Shown piece after piece: positions 6,570 through 13,931 of a stretch of 14,030 nucleotides of DNA. Position numbers and translations under genes: made by a program. This DNA is from Acidobacteriota bacterium (lineage in GTDB: Bacteria; Acidobacteriota; Terriglobia; UBA7540): assembly GCA_021827255.1 (NCBI GenBank), contig JAKAWO010000042.1:1-14030 (forward strand). The letters are read 5' to 3'. Each line of letters starts with the position of its first letter. The stretch's first letter is position 1. Under the pieces are notes generated by a model, which saw nothing but the letters and a program-made list of their open reading frames with translations, did not search any database and had not been told where the DNA came from.

Positions 6570-8558
6570 ATGGCTAAGTCAAGCAGCGCAGACCGATCCG
6601 AGGCCGGTGGTACCCAGGACCGACGAAGCACCCGAATCCAGATCTCTATTCCCGTGACTATCGCGGGCACCGATACGGCGGGGCGCGACTTCAAAGAAGG
6701 CACCCGAACCACCATCATCAACAAGCACGGCGGCAAAATCTCAACCTCTCATCAGCTCAGCTTGGGGTCTGAGCTCACGATCGAGAATCGGCGCTTGGGG
6801 CGCACGGCGCGAGCCTCCGTTGTTTGGATCGGTGAGCGGAAGTCGGTCAAAGACCCCGGTCAAATTGGGATTCAGCTCTTCGAAGCCCAAAACATTTGGG
6901 GAATAGACTTCACCCCAGAGGACTGGCAGGAATTGCAGGCGGGCCGCGTTTCGTTCAAGTCAGCAACCCTGCTCCGCGACGCCGGAATTGTGGAAGCGCC
7001 CGATGGCGAGACGGCGAAATCGGCGTCTCCCGGGATGGAGACCGCGAACAACGTTTCATCCGCTTTACCCGTCGCGGAGAGCGCGGATGAGCCAGCAGCC
7101 CCATCCACGACCAGCGCCTCCCTAAACGCTGGGGCGGACAAGGGCATGGACGCAAGCGCGGAAGCGCGGCTCAAGGATTTTGAGGGGTGCTTAAGGGCGA
7201 TCGCGGCGCGCATGGGAGGTGAGGCGGAGACGGCCGTTCAACAGGCTGCGAAAGAGGTTGAGAACCGGCTGGCCAGCTCAGCAGAGGCTCGTCTCCGATC
7301 CGTCCTCGAGAAGCTGGATGCTGCTCACCACCAAATTGATCATCTGCTCGCCGCGGGTGAAGACGTCCGGAACGCCGCCCGGCAGGAGATCGAAAAGGCG
7401 CGGTCCGAAATGGAAGTCGCGAAGTCGCGAGTTCTTGAGGTTGCGCAGAAGGAGTTGAACGAGAAAATCTCCCCTGTGCTCGAACGCGCCGGTCAAGAGG
7501 TGTCAGCGAGGATTCAGCGCAAGGTCGAGCAGGCGGCGGAAAACGCCTCCGAAGCTTGGGGCCACAAGGCCGCCGAGCGCCTGCTCAAAATGACCGAAGA
7601 ACATCTGGCAAAGGCTGTGGCCAGCTTTGACGCGCGTGGCACCGAGGCCCTCAAGGAAACGGAGAGCCGCTTCCGGACGTTGGCGAACACGACCGCTGCC
7701 GAATGGCATTCGAGATTAGAGAAGGACGCGCAGCAAGCCGCTGCCGCGGTCCAGGCCGAACTGACTCAAACCCTCCGAGAGACGGGGGAGCGCCTCATCG
7801 GCGAGGTCGCCCAAACCTTTGAGGGGCGCGCAAAAGCCGCGCTGGGTGACATTGAGGAAACCCTTCGCGGGCCACTTCAGAAGATTCGAGAGCAGATCCT
7901 TTCCGAGATTGACGGCGCTGATTTGCGGGCTCGCAAATACTGCGACCAAGAGGCCGAGCGAGCCGAGCGCAAGGCCGCGGATCACATCTCGGCTCGCGTG
8001 GGCAAGGCTAAGGAAGCGCTCGACCAGGCCACCGAGCAAGCTCGGTCCAAGGCTCAGGAAGCGACGGAGCGAGCCCTTCAGGATTTTCGAAGCCAGGAGC
8101 TGGCGGTCACCGAAGCTGTGATGGAGGGCCTCAAAGGCCGAGCCTCCGACCTTTTGAACGGAGCCGTTGTCCAAGCCGCTCGGCGCCTTGAGGCCGAAAG
8201 CGCCAAGACCCTTGCCAGCCAGCTCGGGGCAGCCCAGGAGGAATTCCTGCAGTCCGCCACGCAATCGTTGGCGGAGAAAATGAAGGTTTCGCAAAAGAAC
8301 ATGATCGAGGAAGCTCGGAAATACCTCGTCGCGCTCGGCAAAACGACGGTCGAATCTCTCAACAAAGAGGTGGTCGTCGGCCTCGACCATTATCGCGGCG
8401 AGCTTCGGCGCATGGCCCAGGAGGATGTTGCGGCGACGGCGGAACGCCTTAAGCAGGAGCGAGCGGCGGCCCTTAGCGAGGCGCAGGAACTTTTCCGAAA
8501 CAGCATCGCGCAGATGTTCTCCTCTTTTGGCGCCGGCGCCAAGCAGGAAAAACACTAG
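6570..8558 (+). CDS. PilZ domain protein with very long alpha-helical tail
   Basis: 662-residue soluble protein, function unknown. Residues about 18-112 form a PilZ-like beta domain. It begins RRSTR (18-22), fitting the RxxxR half of the c-di-GMP site, and continues IQISIPVTIAG (23-33) and ARASVVWIGER (80-90). The second half of the site, normally D/N-x-S-x-x-G, reads NKHGGK (51-56) and is degenerate, so c-di-GMP binding is doubtful. Residues 113-195 are a low-complexity A/S/T/P linker. Residues about 196-645 are almost entirely charged, alanine-rich amphipathic helix with E/K/R/A/Q repeats, resembling apolipoprotein or myosin-like tails; only C207 and C458 are cysteines. No signal peptide or membrane helix is present. 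The start is firm: no other start codon precedes the PilZ core. tadA follows after 35 bases. It could be a structural, cytoskeletal or scaffold protein; this is inference. Confidence 0.85.
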   Translation: MAKSSSADRSEAGGTQDRRSTRIQISIPVTIAGTDTAGRDFKEGTRTTIINKHGGKISTSHQLSLGSELTIENRRLGRTARASVVWIGERKSVKDPGQIGIQLFEAQNIWGIDFTPEDWQELQAGRVSFKSATLLRDAGIVEAPDGETAKSASPGMETANNVSSALPVAESADEPAAPSTTSASLNAGADKGMDASAEARLKDFEGCLRAIAARMGGEAETAVQQAAKEVENRLASSAEARLRSVLEKLDAAHHQIDHLLAAGEDVRNAARQEIEKARSEMEVAKSRVLEVAQKELNEKISPVLERAGQEVSARIQRKVEQAAENASEAWGHKAAERLLKMTEEHLAKAVASFDARGTEALKETESRFRTLANTTAAEWHSRLEKDAQQAAAAVQAELTQTLRETGERLIGEVAQTFEGRAKAALGDIEETLRGPLQKIREQILSEIDGADLRARKYCDQEAERAERKAADHISARVGKAKEALDQATEQARSKAQEATERALQDFRSQELAVTEAVMEGLKGRASDLLNGAVVQAARRLEAESAKTLASQLGAAQEEFLQSATQSLAEKMKVSQKNMIEEARKYLVALGKTTVESLNKEVVVGLDHYRGELRRMAQEDVAATAERLKQERAAALSEAQELFRNSIAQMFSSFGAGAKQEKH

Positions 8559-8593
8559 CGGCGTGCCGCGGTTTCACCGTTTCTGAAGCGAGA

Positions 8594-9109
8594 ATGTCCA
8601 AGCGGCCAGGGGCAATGCATCCTCCCAGCACGGACGAAATCCTCATGCGCGCCGCGCTGCGAGAGGCCAAGCGGGCATCCCAAGAAAATGAGGTGCCGGT
8701 GGGGGCGGTCGTCGCGCGCGAGGGCCGCATCATCAGCCGGGCCCACAACCAGCCTCTGGGCTTGAAGGATCCCACCGCGCACGCAGAAATCCTGGCGCTT
8801 CGACGGGCGGCGCGCCGGGTTGGCAACTACCGGCTTCCCGGCTGTACCCTCTATGTTACAATCGAGCCTTGCGCCATGTGCGCTGGCGCTATTGTCCAAG
8901 CTCGACTCCGCCGCGTGGTTTATGGCGCCGACGATCCGAAGGCTGGGGCCTGTGGGTCTGCCTTGAGGGTGCTCAACCACCCAGCCGTGAATCATTCGGC
9001 CGAGGTGAGCCGCGGAGTGCTCTCGCCGGAATGCCGAGCCATCCTGCGGGAGTTCTTTGCCCGGCGGCGGCAGAGCGTCATAATCAAAAGCATCGATCCG
9101 AAGGATTGA
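8594..9109 (+). CDS. tadA: tRNA adenosine(34) deaminase TadA
   Basis: Zinc-dependent deaminase that converts A34 of tRNA-Arg(ACG) to inosine, letting one tRNA read CGU, CGC and CGA. The 171-residue product matches the family (E. coli 167). Seen: catalytic HAE (63-65) with zinc ligand H63 and proton shuttle E65, and PCAMC (92-96) with zinc ligands C93 and C96. Also present are ENEVPVGAVV (31-40), the NxxL-like stretch HNQPLGLKDPTAHAEI, and GADDPKAGACGS (111-122), all typical of TadA rather than guanine or cytosine deaminases. The start is uncertain: ATG 8594 has only a weak GAAG upstream, and ATG 8615 has AGGGG at just 2 bases. A generic nucleoside deaminase is the main alternative, but the PCAMCAGAI and DPKAG motifs favour TadA. 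A tRNA-Ser gene follows 42 bases downstream. Confidence 0.94.
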   Translation: MSKRPGAMHPPSTDEILMRAALREAKRASQENEVPVGAVVAREGRIISRAHNQPLGLKDPTAHAEILALRRAARRVGNYRLPGCTLYVTIEPCAMCAGAIVQARLRRVVYGADDPKAGACGSALRVLNHPAVNHSAEVSRGVLSPECRAILREFFARRRQSVIIKSIDPKD

Positions 9110-9151
9110 CAAGAATTTCGGATTCTCAGCCTGCTGGGGCTTTTGAGGGCC

Positions 9152-9245
9152 GGAGAGGTACCGAAGCGGTCACAACGGGGGCGCCTCGAAAGCGTCTTGC
9201 CTGCCAAAAGCGGGCACGTGGGTTCGAATCCCACCCTCTCCGCCA
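9152..9245 (+). tRNA. tRNA-Ser (anticodon CGA), CCA encoded
   Basis: Complete class II tRNA reading UCG codons. Acceptor stem GGAGAGG (9152-9158) pairs with CCTCTCC (9235-9241), discriminator G9242, encoded CCA 9243-9245. D-arm uses CCG/CGG with loop AAGCGGTCACAA. The anticodon stem 9180-9184/9192-9196 (one G-U) encloses loop CTCGAAA with anticodon CGA at 9187-9189. The long variable arm TGCCTGC-CAAAA-GCGGGCA has seven pairs, as expected for serine tRNA. T-arm is GTGGG-TTCGAAT-CCCAC. All stems pair. No integrase or repeated 3' end lies nearby, so it is not evidently used as an attachment site. Its own promoter is unclear: TTGACA occurs at 9106-9111, overlapping the tadA stop, without a matching -10. 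Confidence 0.98.
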
Positions 9246-9344
9246 TAAGCTAGAGCGTCGCTTTGCGCGAGGCGGCGCGCGGGCCCTAATTCTTCCTTTC
9301 CCGCGAAGGCACTGTCCCTGAACTACTTGGGCGAAGGTCCGACC

Positions 9345-11213
9345 ATGGGTTACCAGCCCATCGAAAATTACGGCTTGATCGGGAATCTTCACACCGTCGC
9401 GCTCATTGGCAGGAACGGTTCGATGGATTGGCTCTGCTGCCCTCGTTTCGATTCGCCAAGCGTCTTTGCAGCTATCCTGGACGAGCAAAAGGGCGGGCAC
9501 TTCCAGATTGCCCCATCGCTCGCGGAGGCGACTTGCAAACAACTTTATTGGCCGGATACGAATGTCCTTCTTACCCGTTTTTTGTCACCCGCTGGCGTGG
9601 GTGAGGTCATTGATTTCATGCCTCGCGAAATGCGCGGATCGGGGAGCGAAGAGGTCCAGATCGTCCGCCGGGCCAAGGCGGTGCGTGGCACGATGCGATT
9701 CCGCGCTGAATGCCGGCCGGCTTTCAATTACGGGCGAGACCCGCACACGCTCGAAATGACGCGCGAGGGCGCGGTGTTTCATTCCTCGCAGTTGCACCTT
9801 GCGTTGCTGGCAAAGGCTCGCTTCGAAAAGGACGACGGCGGGGGCGTGGCCGCCGAGTTCACGCTCCAGGAAGGCGAGACGGCGGACTTTCTACTGAGTT
9901 CCCTCGCCGCGGGCTCGGGGCCTCAACGCCGGGTCGAGGAAGGCGCGGTTGACCAGATGTTCGAGCGGACGGTCGCCTTCTGGAGGGCCTGGATCGGCCG
10001 ATGCAGCTACCACGGGCGATGGAGAGAAATGGTCAACCGCTCCGCCCTAGCGTTGAAGTTGCTCACCTACGAGCCCACGGGTGCCATCGTCGCCGCGCCC
10101 ACCTGCAGCCTGCCGGAGTCCATCGGCGGCATCCGTAACTGGGATTACCGTTACACGTGGATTCGTGACGCGGCCTTCGCCCTCTACGCGCTCATGCGGC
10201 TCGGTTTCACCAGCGAAGCGGCGCGATTCATGCAGTTTCTCGAAGCCCGATGTCAGGAGCGGGAAGGTCGCGATGGGCTCCAGATTATGTATGGAATTGA
10301 CGGGCGGCACGATTTGCCAGAGGAAATTCTGAGCCACTTGGAAGGCTACAAACGGTCGAGCCCGGTTCGAATTGGGAATGCCGCGGCGCAGCAGGTCCAG
10401 CTCGACATTTACGGCGAGCTGATGGATTCCGTCTATCTTTTCAACAAATATGGAAATCCCATTTCCTTGGACCTCTGGCAGGAGGTGCGGGAGCTGCTCG
10501 ATTGGGTTTGTGACCACTGGACGGAGCCGGACTACGGCGTGTGGGAGGTCCGGGGCGCGCCGCGACATTTCGTTTATTCCAAGCTCATGTGCTGGGTAGC
10601 GCTCGATCGCGGGCTGCGTCTTGCAGACAAGCGTTCATTTCCCGGCGGCCGGGAGCGGTGGGCTCGGAACCGGGATGCGATTTACGATGATATTGTGAAG
10701 AACGGATGGAGCGAGGAGCGTCAAGCCTTTGTCCAGTATTATGGCAGCAAAGCGCTCGATGCCTCGGCGTTGATCATGCCTCTGGTTTTCTTCATGTCGC
10801 CCTCAGACCCGCGCATGCTGAAAACGATAGGCGCCATCTATCAGCCGCCCGACAAGGGTGGGCTGGTCTCGGACAGTCTCGCTTATCGCTACAACGCTTC
10901 AGCAGGTGTGGATGGCTTGCGCGGCGACGAGGGGACGTTCAACATGTGCACGTTCTGGCTGGTGGAAAGTTTAACGCGCGCCGGCCGCACCGACCGGCGA
11001 CGGTTACAGGAGGCTGTGCTGATCTTTGAAAAAATGCTCGGCTATGCCAACCACCTGGGGCTTTACGCCGAAGAAACGGGGCCGCGCGGCGAAGCCTTGG
11101 GAAATTTTCCGCAGCTCTTTACCCACGTCGCTTTAATCAGCGCAGCCCACAATCTTGACCGGGCGCTCAGCGCAAACCCGATGGAATGGCCGGGACTTTC
11201 TGCTCTGCCATGA
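9345..11213 (+). CDS. Glycoside hydrolase family 15 protein (glucoamylase/trehalase-like)
   Basis: Predicted inverting exo-alpha-glucosidase acting on alpha-1,4/1,6-glucans or trehalose; the bacterial and archaeal branch without signal peptide includes trehalases. The frame opens with TTG at 9327, but ATG 9345 has GAAGG 7 bases upstream and starts the conserved MGYQPIENYGLIGN, giving 622 residues (family about 600-680). An N-terminal beta-sandwich domain (1 to about 215) is followed by an (alpha/alpha)6 barrel. Seen: GSMDWLCCPRFDSPSVF (25-41), NWDYRYTWIRD (265-275), PDYGVWEVRG (395-404) with probable catalytic E401, and YAEETGP...GNFPQLFTH (574-594) with the second probable catalytic glutamate E576 or E577. 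No signal peptide, so cytoplasmic. No glycogen or trehalose gene adjoins it, so substrate is open. Its 3' end meets a convergent operon. Confidence 0.93.
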   Translation: MGYQPIENYGLIGNLHTVALIGRNGSMDWLCCPRFDSPSVFAAILDEQKGGHFQIAPSLAEATCKQLYWPDTNVLLTRFLSPAGVGEVIDFMPREMRGSGSEEVQIVRRAKAVRGTMRFRAECRPAFNYGRDPHTLEMTREGAVFHSSQLHLALLAKARFEKDDGGGVAAEFTLQEGETADFLLSSLAAGSGPQRRVEEGAVDQMFERTVAFWRAWIGRCSYHGRWREMVNRSALALKLLTYEPTGAIVAAPTCSLPESIGGIRNWDYRYTWIRDAAFALYALMRLGFTSEAARFMQFLEARCQEREGRDGLQIMYGIDGRHDLPEEILSHLEGYKRSSPVRIGNAAAQQVQLDIYGELMDSVYLFNKYGNPISLDLWQEVRELLDWVCDHWTEPDYGVWEVRGAPRHFVYSKLMCWVALDRGLRLADKRSFPGGRERWARNRDAIYDDIVKNGWSEERQAFVQYYGSKALDASALIMPLVFFMSPSDPRMLKTIGAIYQPPDKGGLVSDSLAYRYNASAGVDGLRGDEGTFNMCTFWLVESLTRAGRTDRRRLQEAVLIFEKMLGYANHLGLYAEETGPRGEALGNFPQLFTHVALISAAHNLDRALSANPMEWPGLSALP

Positions 11214-11227
11214 CCGGAAGGCAGAAC

Positions 11228-11247
11228 CCGGGAATACTCAGTCCCGG
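11228..11247. terminator. Hairpin between convergent GH15 and oxidoreductase genes
   Basis: CCGGGA (11228-11233) and TCCCGG (11242-11247) form a perfect 6-base-pair stem around an 8-base loop, exactly in the 35-base space between the two stop codons. There is no T-tract on either side, so it would be a weak or Rho-assisted bidirectional terminator. A further CCGGGA at 11260-11265 could compete for the same arm. Confidence 0.35.
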
Positions 11248-11248
11248 A

Positions 11249-12679
11249 TCACACAACTTCCGGGACGACGAACGGGGGCCGATACCCGCGGTCGCCGTCG
11301 CGCAGGATCAAATTCGCTTCCTCATCGCCAATCACCTGCTCAGTTTCGGGATCAAAGTGCATCGTTCTGCCCAGCCGGTAGGAAGCATTTGCGAGATGGA
11401 GCAGACCGGTGGAGATGTAGCCTTCTTCGATGGGCGCGTGCAAATCCGTCGCGCGCCGGCTGCGAACGCAGTCAATAAAATTAGCGAAATGGTTTCCGCC
11501 CTGGTGCTCGGTGGGACCGGGCTCTTGGCTTTCCCCTAACCAGGCGCGGTAGGTGTCCGCGTCTTCGTCTCCCATGGCCAAATATCCCTTCGAGCCGTAG
11601 AAGACGTCGCCGATTGTGCTGGGAGCGCCGACCGGTGGCATGTGGGTGGCGGCGCTAGGAGGACGCTTCGGCAGGGGCGTGCCGAGGCTGGGCGTGCCGA
11701 TTTCCGCCTCATGGTTGGTCATCCAGTGGCGCACCTCGAATTCGAGCATTTTGGGCTTGGCGCCCGGAAGGTAATACTCGAACGCGCAGTTCAGCGTGTT
11801 GGGCGTCTGCTGGTCGTCATCGAACATAAAGTGTCCCCCGATGGCCGAAACCTTGTTAGGGAATTTCAGGCCAAGCCCCCAACGGGCAGCATCCAATTGG
11901 TGAATCCCCTGATTCCCCAGGTCGCCGTTACCGTACCACCAAAACCAGTGCCAGTTGTAAAGGAATCGGTTCTTGGTGAAAACGTGCTCAGGGGCAGGGC
12001 CTTGCCATAGATTGTAATGAACCCCCGCGGGCACTGGGCTGGGCGGAGTATGGCCGATGGTATTCCGCCATTTGAAGCACAATCCCCGGGCCAGATAGAC
12101 ATCTCCAATCAGTCCCTCGCGGATCTTTTGCATGGCATGCCGGTACGCCACTGCGGAGCGGCTCTGTGTTCCGTGCTGGACGATCCGGTTGTACTTCTTC
12201 GCCGCCCGGACAAGCTGCCGTCCTTCCCACAGGTTGTGGGAACACGGTTTCTCAACATAAACGTCCTTGCCCGCCTGGCAGGCCCAAATTCCCATCAATG
12301 AGTGCCAGTGATTCGGTGTGGCGATCGAGACCGCGTCGATCGCCTTATCATCCAGAAGCTGGCGCACGTCAATATAGGATTTGGGCTTGGGAAGGCCCAT
12401 GCTTTCGACGTTGCCGAGCCTTTGGCTCAAGATCTGTTCATCCACATCGCAGAGCGCGGCAATCTCCACATTCTTCAGGACGCCAAAGGCGCGGATGTGG
12501 TCATAGCCGCGATCGTGGAGACCGATCACGGCCACTCGCACACGGTCGTTCGCTCCCAGCACCCGAGGCGGCACGATTTCCGCGGAGGCGCCGCCAAGCC
12601 CCGTCAGGCCGGCCGCGGCCGCGCCCGCCTTCAAGAAGTCGCGGCGGGTGATTTCCGATTTCACCAACTTGGTTCCCAT
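11249..12679 (-). CDS. Tat-exported Gfo/Idh/MocA family oxidoreductase
   Basis: Predicted NAD(P)-dependent sugar or polyol dehydrogenase/oxidoreductase of the glucose-fructose oxidoreductase superfamily. The frame extends to 12796, but this would overlap the upstream gene; ATG 12679 has GGGAGG about 5 bases upstream and gives 476 residues beginning with a twin-arginine signal, TRRDFLKAG (11-19), a hydrophobic A/G/L stretch and a likely cleavage after ASA (31-33). Tat export means the protein folds with cofactor before crossing to the periplasm. Rossmann part: VRVAVIGLHDRG (47-58), where the usual GxGxxG reads GLHDRG. Then ALCDVD (76-81), ATPNHWH (120-126), the family hallmark EKPCSHNLWEG (143-153), and the C-terminal domain with GDLGNQGIHQLD (252-263), including H260 and D263. 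It lies 49 bases behind the DUF6807 gene and shares its operon. Substrate unknown. Confidence 0.92.
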   Translation of the reverse strand: MGTKLVKSEITRRDFLKAGAAAAGLTGLGGASAEIVPPRVLGANDRVRVAVIGLHDRGYDHIRAFGVLKNVEIAALCDVDEQILSQRLGNVESMGLPKPKSYIDVRQLLDDKAIDAVSIATPNHWHSLMGIWACQAGKDVYVEKPCSHNLWEGRQLVRAAKKYNRIVQHGTQSRSAVAYRHAMQKIREGLIGDVYLARGLCFKWRNTIGHTPPSPVPAGVHYNLWQGPAPEHVFTKNRFLYNWHWFWWYGNGDLGNQGIHQLDAARWGLGLKFPNKVSAIGGHFMFDDDQQTPNTLNCAFEYYLPGAKPKMLEFEVRHWMTNHEAEIGTPSLGTPLPKRPPSAATHMPPVGAPSTIGDVFYGSKGYLAMGDEDADTYRAWLGESQEPGPTEHQGGNHFANFIDCVRSRRATDLHAPIEEGYISTGLLHLANASYRLGRTMHFDPETEQVIGDEEANLILRDGDRGYRPPFVVPEVV

Positions 12680-12728
12680 CATTACCTCCCTCGCTCCTCC
12701 TGCGCAGAGAGCAATGCGCAGAGCACCC

Positions 12729-13811
12729 TCATCGCGCGCGGGTTTGCTCTCGCGCGTACTCTCGATACGCTTGCCCGATATGGGCCTGTTGGTCATCGCC
12801 GTGATGGATCAACACACGGTAGCGAAAGGTGAGCGATTTGCCCTGGCGAATTGTCCAGCTTCCGTCGCGCTTTGGATCGCGGGTGAACTCGCGGATGCCA
12901 AAAGGATTCGCCGCGAACAGGCCGTAGCCGCGGGCGTGCCAGTAAGTGGGGTGGCGAAAGCTCCTGGGGCTGTCAAAAATCGCCACGCCCACTTCTTCGT
13001 TGCCCACTCTTCCGTAGTAATCCACCCAGTCAGCACGTTTCCCCCATACCTCGTTTTCGCCCACGCCGCCGGTCGAATTGACGATGTGTCCCGGCGGTGA
13101 ATTAAGCTCCGGAGCCAGCCGCAAGGCGAACATGCCCTCTTTGGTATCCCCCATGGTAAGGGGCGCGCCGCGGTCCGCCATGAGGGTAATTGCGCAGTCA
13201 ACGATCCGCGTCGTCTGATTTCCGCGAAACGTATAAGACTGAGCCTCCTGTCCGATCACTCTGCCGCTCGGCCCGGCGAGATTGAACAGCGCGCGAAGCG
13301 CGCCGGCCCGAGGCCCGCCCTGCATCTCCTCAATCTTCACTTTGACCGTCCGGCCGAATACGTGATCGTCGCTCCACTTGGGGAAGACCGCCTCACCCCA
13401 GAAATCAATTCCGTTAATGTCGCCATAGCCGAAGTACATCGGCCGCTGATGCGGCTCGAGATCGCGGTCGTGCAGATGGGCTGGCGGAATCGTATTGCCG
13501 ATCGGAAAGCCTCGCGTGATGATCGTTCCCTGCGCGCTTCGCAGAGGCATGAAATAGGGCTTAGCCTCCGCCGGATCGAAGTAGTAGGTTGTGAACGGCC
13601 GCCCCGCTAGCGTGACGACGATATGTGGTCCCTCGCGCCGGAGCATCACTGGCTCGCCAGCGCCGGACATCGGGCTCGAGTCGGCGGCAAGTTGCCGACT
13701 CGGTGCGGGTTGCGCCCTCAGCGCTTCCCTCCGTGCTAAACCCATCGCCACGGCCAGCACCGCCAGAATACCCGCCATACGCATCGCAACCCTTCGGTCG
13801 CTTGATCTCAT
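12729..13811 (-). CDS. DUF6807 family secreted protein (often mislabelled 'methane oxygenase PmoA')
   Basis: Exported protein of a family with no established activity; some databases call it PmoA, but it bears no resemblance to methane monooxygenase. The frame opens at 13889, but ATG 13811 has GGAGG about 5 bases upstream and gives 360 residues starting with a signal peptide: basic MRSSDRR, hydrophobic AGILAVLAVAMGLA (13-26), cleavage probably near ALRAQ (30-34). ATG 13832 with AAGGGG upstream is an alternative. Seen family segments: AKPYFMPLRSAQG (83-95), HLHDRDLEPHQRPMYFGYGDINGIDFWGE region (112-140), DTKEGMFALRLA (222-233), VWGKRADWVDYYG (255-267) and HPTYWHARGYGLFAANPFG (287-305). Abundant H, D, Y and W suggest a beta-sandwich carbohydrate-active fold, by inference. 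It is the first gene of an operon with the Gfo/Idh/MocA gene 46-49 bases downstream. Confidence 0.88.
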   Translation of the reverse strand: MRSSDRRVAMRMAGILAVLAVAMGLARREALRAQPAPSRQLAADSSPMSGAGEPVMLRREGPHIVVTLAGRPFTTYYFDPAEAKPYFMPLRSAQGTIITRGFPIGNTIPPAHLHDRDLEPHQRPMYFGYGDINGIDFWGEAVFPKWSDDHVFGRTVKVKIEEMQGGPRAGALRALFNLAGPSGRVIGQEAQSYTFRGNQTTRIVDCAITLMADRGAPLTMGDTKEGMFALRLAPELNSPPGHIVNSTGGVGENEVWGKRADWVDYYGRVGNEEVGVAIFDSPRSFRHPTYWHARGYGLFAANPFGIREFTRDPKRDGSWTIRQGKSLTFRYRVLIHHGDDQQAHIGQAYREYAREQTRAR

Positions 13812-13853
13812 AAGTCCCTCCGCGCGAGGCATTCTGGTCCCCTTAAGCCGGTG

Positions 13854-13883
13854 AGAATACAACCGATTGCCGGGTATTCGCAA
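13854..13883 (-). promoter_or_regulatory. Possible promoter of the DUF6807-oxidoreductase operon
   Basis: Read on the minus strand: TTGCGA (13883 to 13878, 4 of 6), an 18-base spacer, and TATTCT (13859 to 13854, 4 of 6), predicting a start near 13847. This would exclude the most upstream in-frame ATG at 13889 and fits the signal-peptide start at 13811 (or 13832). Match quality is moderate. Confidence 0.3.
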
Positions 13884-13931
13884 GGCCACCCTGACACCGG
13901 ACAGAGAATCCCCTGTGGCATACTGCCCGGA

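Noticed and set aside
7716..8555. Long minus-strand open frame (279 codons) opposite the PilZ/helical gene
   Set aside because: The plus-strand protein has a strong promoter, a recognisable PilZ domain and a consistent helical composition; the antisense frame is a by-product of high G+C and repetitive Glu/Ala/Arg codons, with no recognisable motif.
8558..8569. GCGG-CGTG-CCGC hairpin after the PilZ gene as a terminator
   Set aside because: Four-pair stem with no T-tract, and tadA begins only 35 bases downstream on the same strand, so readthrough is more likely.
9106..9111. Perfect TTGACA upstream of tRNA-Ser as its promoter
   Set aside because: No -10-like hexamer lies 16-18 bases downstream (the sequence there is G+C-rich), and the hexamer overlaps the tadA stop codon; probably chance.
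9152..9245. tRNA-Ser as an integration (att) site for a mobile element
   Set aside because: No integrase, transposase or repeated copy of the tRNA 3' end is seen in the window; flanking genes are ordinary.
12680..12796. N-terminal extension of the Gfo/Idh/MocA protein up to 12796
   Set aside because: It would overlap the end of the DUF6807 gene by 68 bases and bury the twin-arginine signal peptide behind 39 residues; the ATG at 12679 has a strong Shine-Dalgarno.
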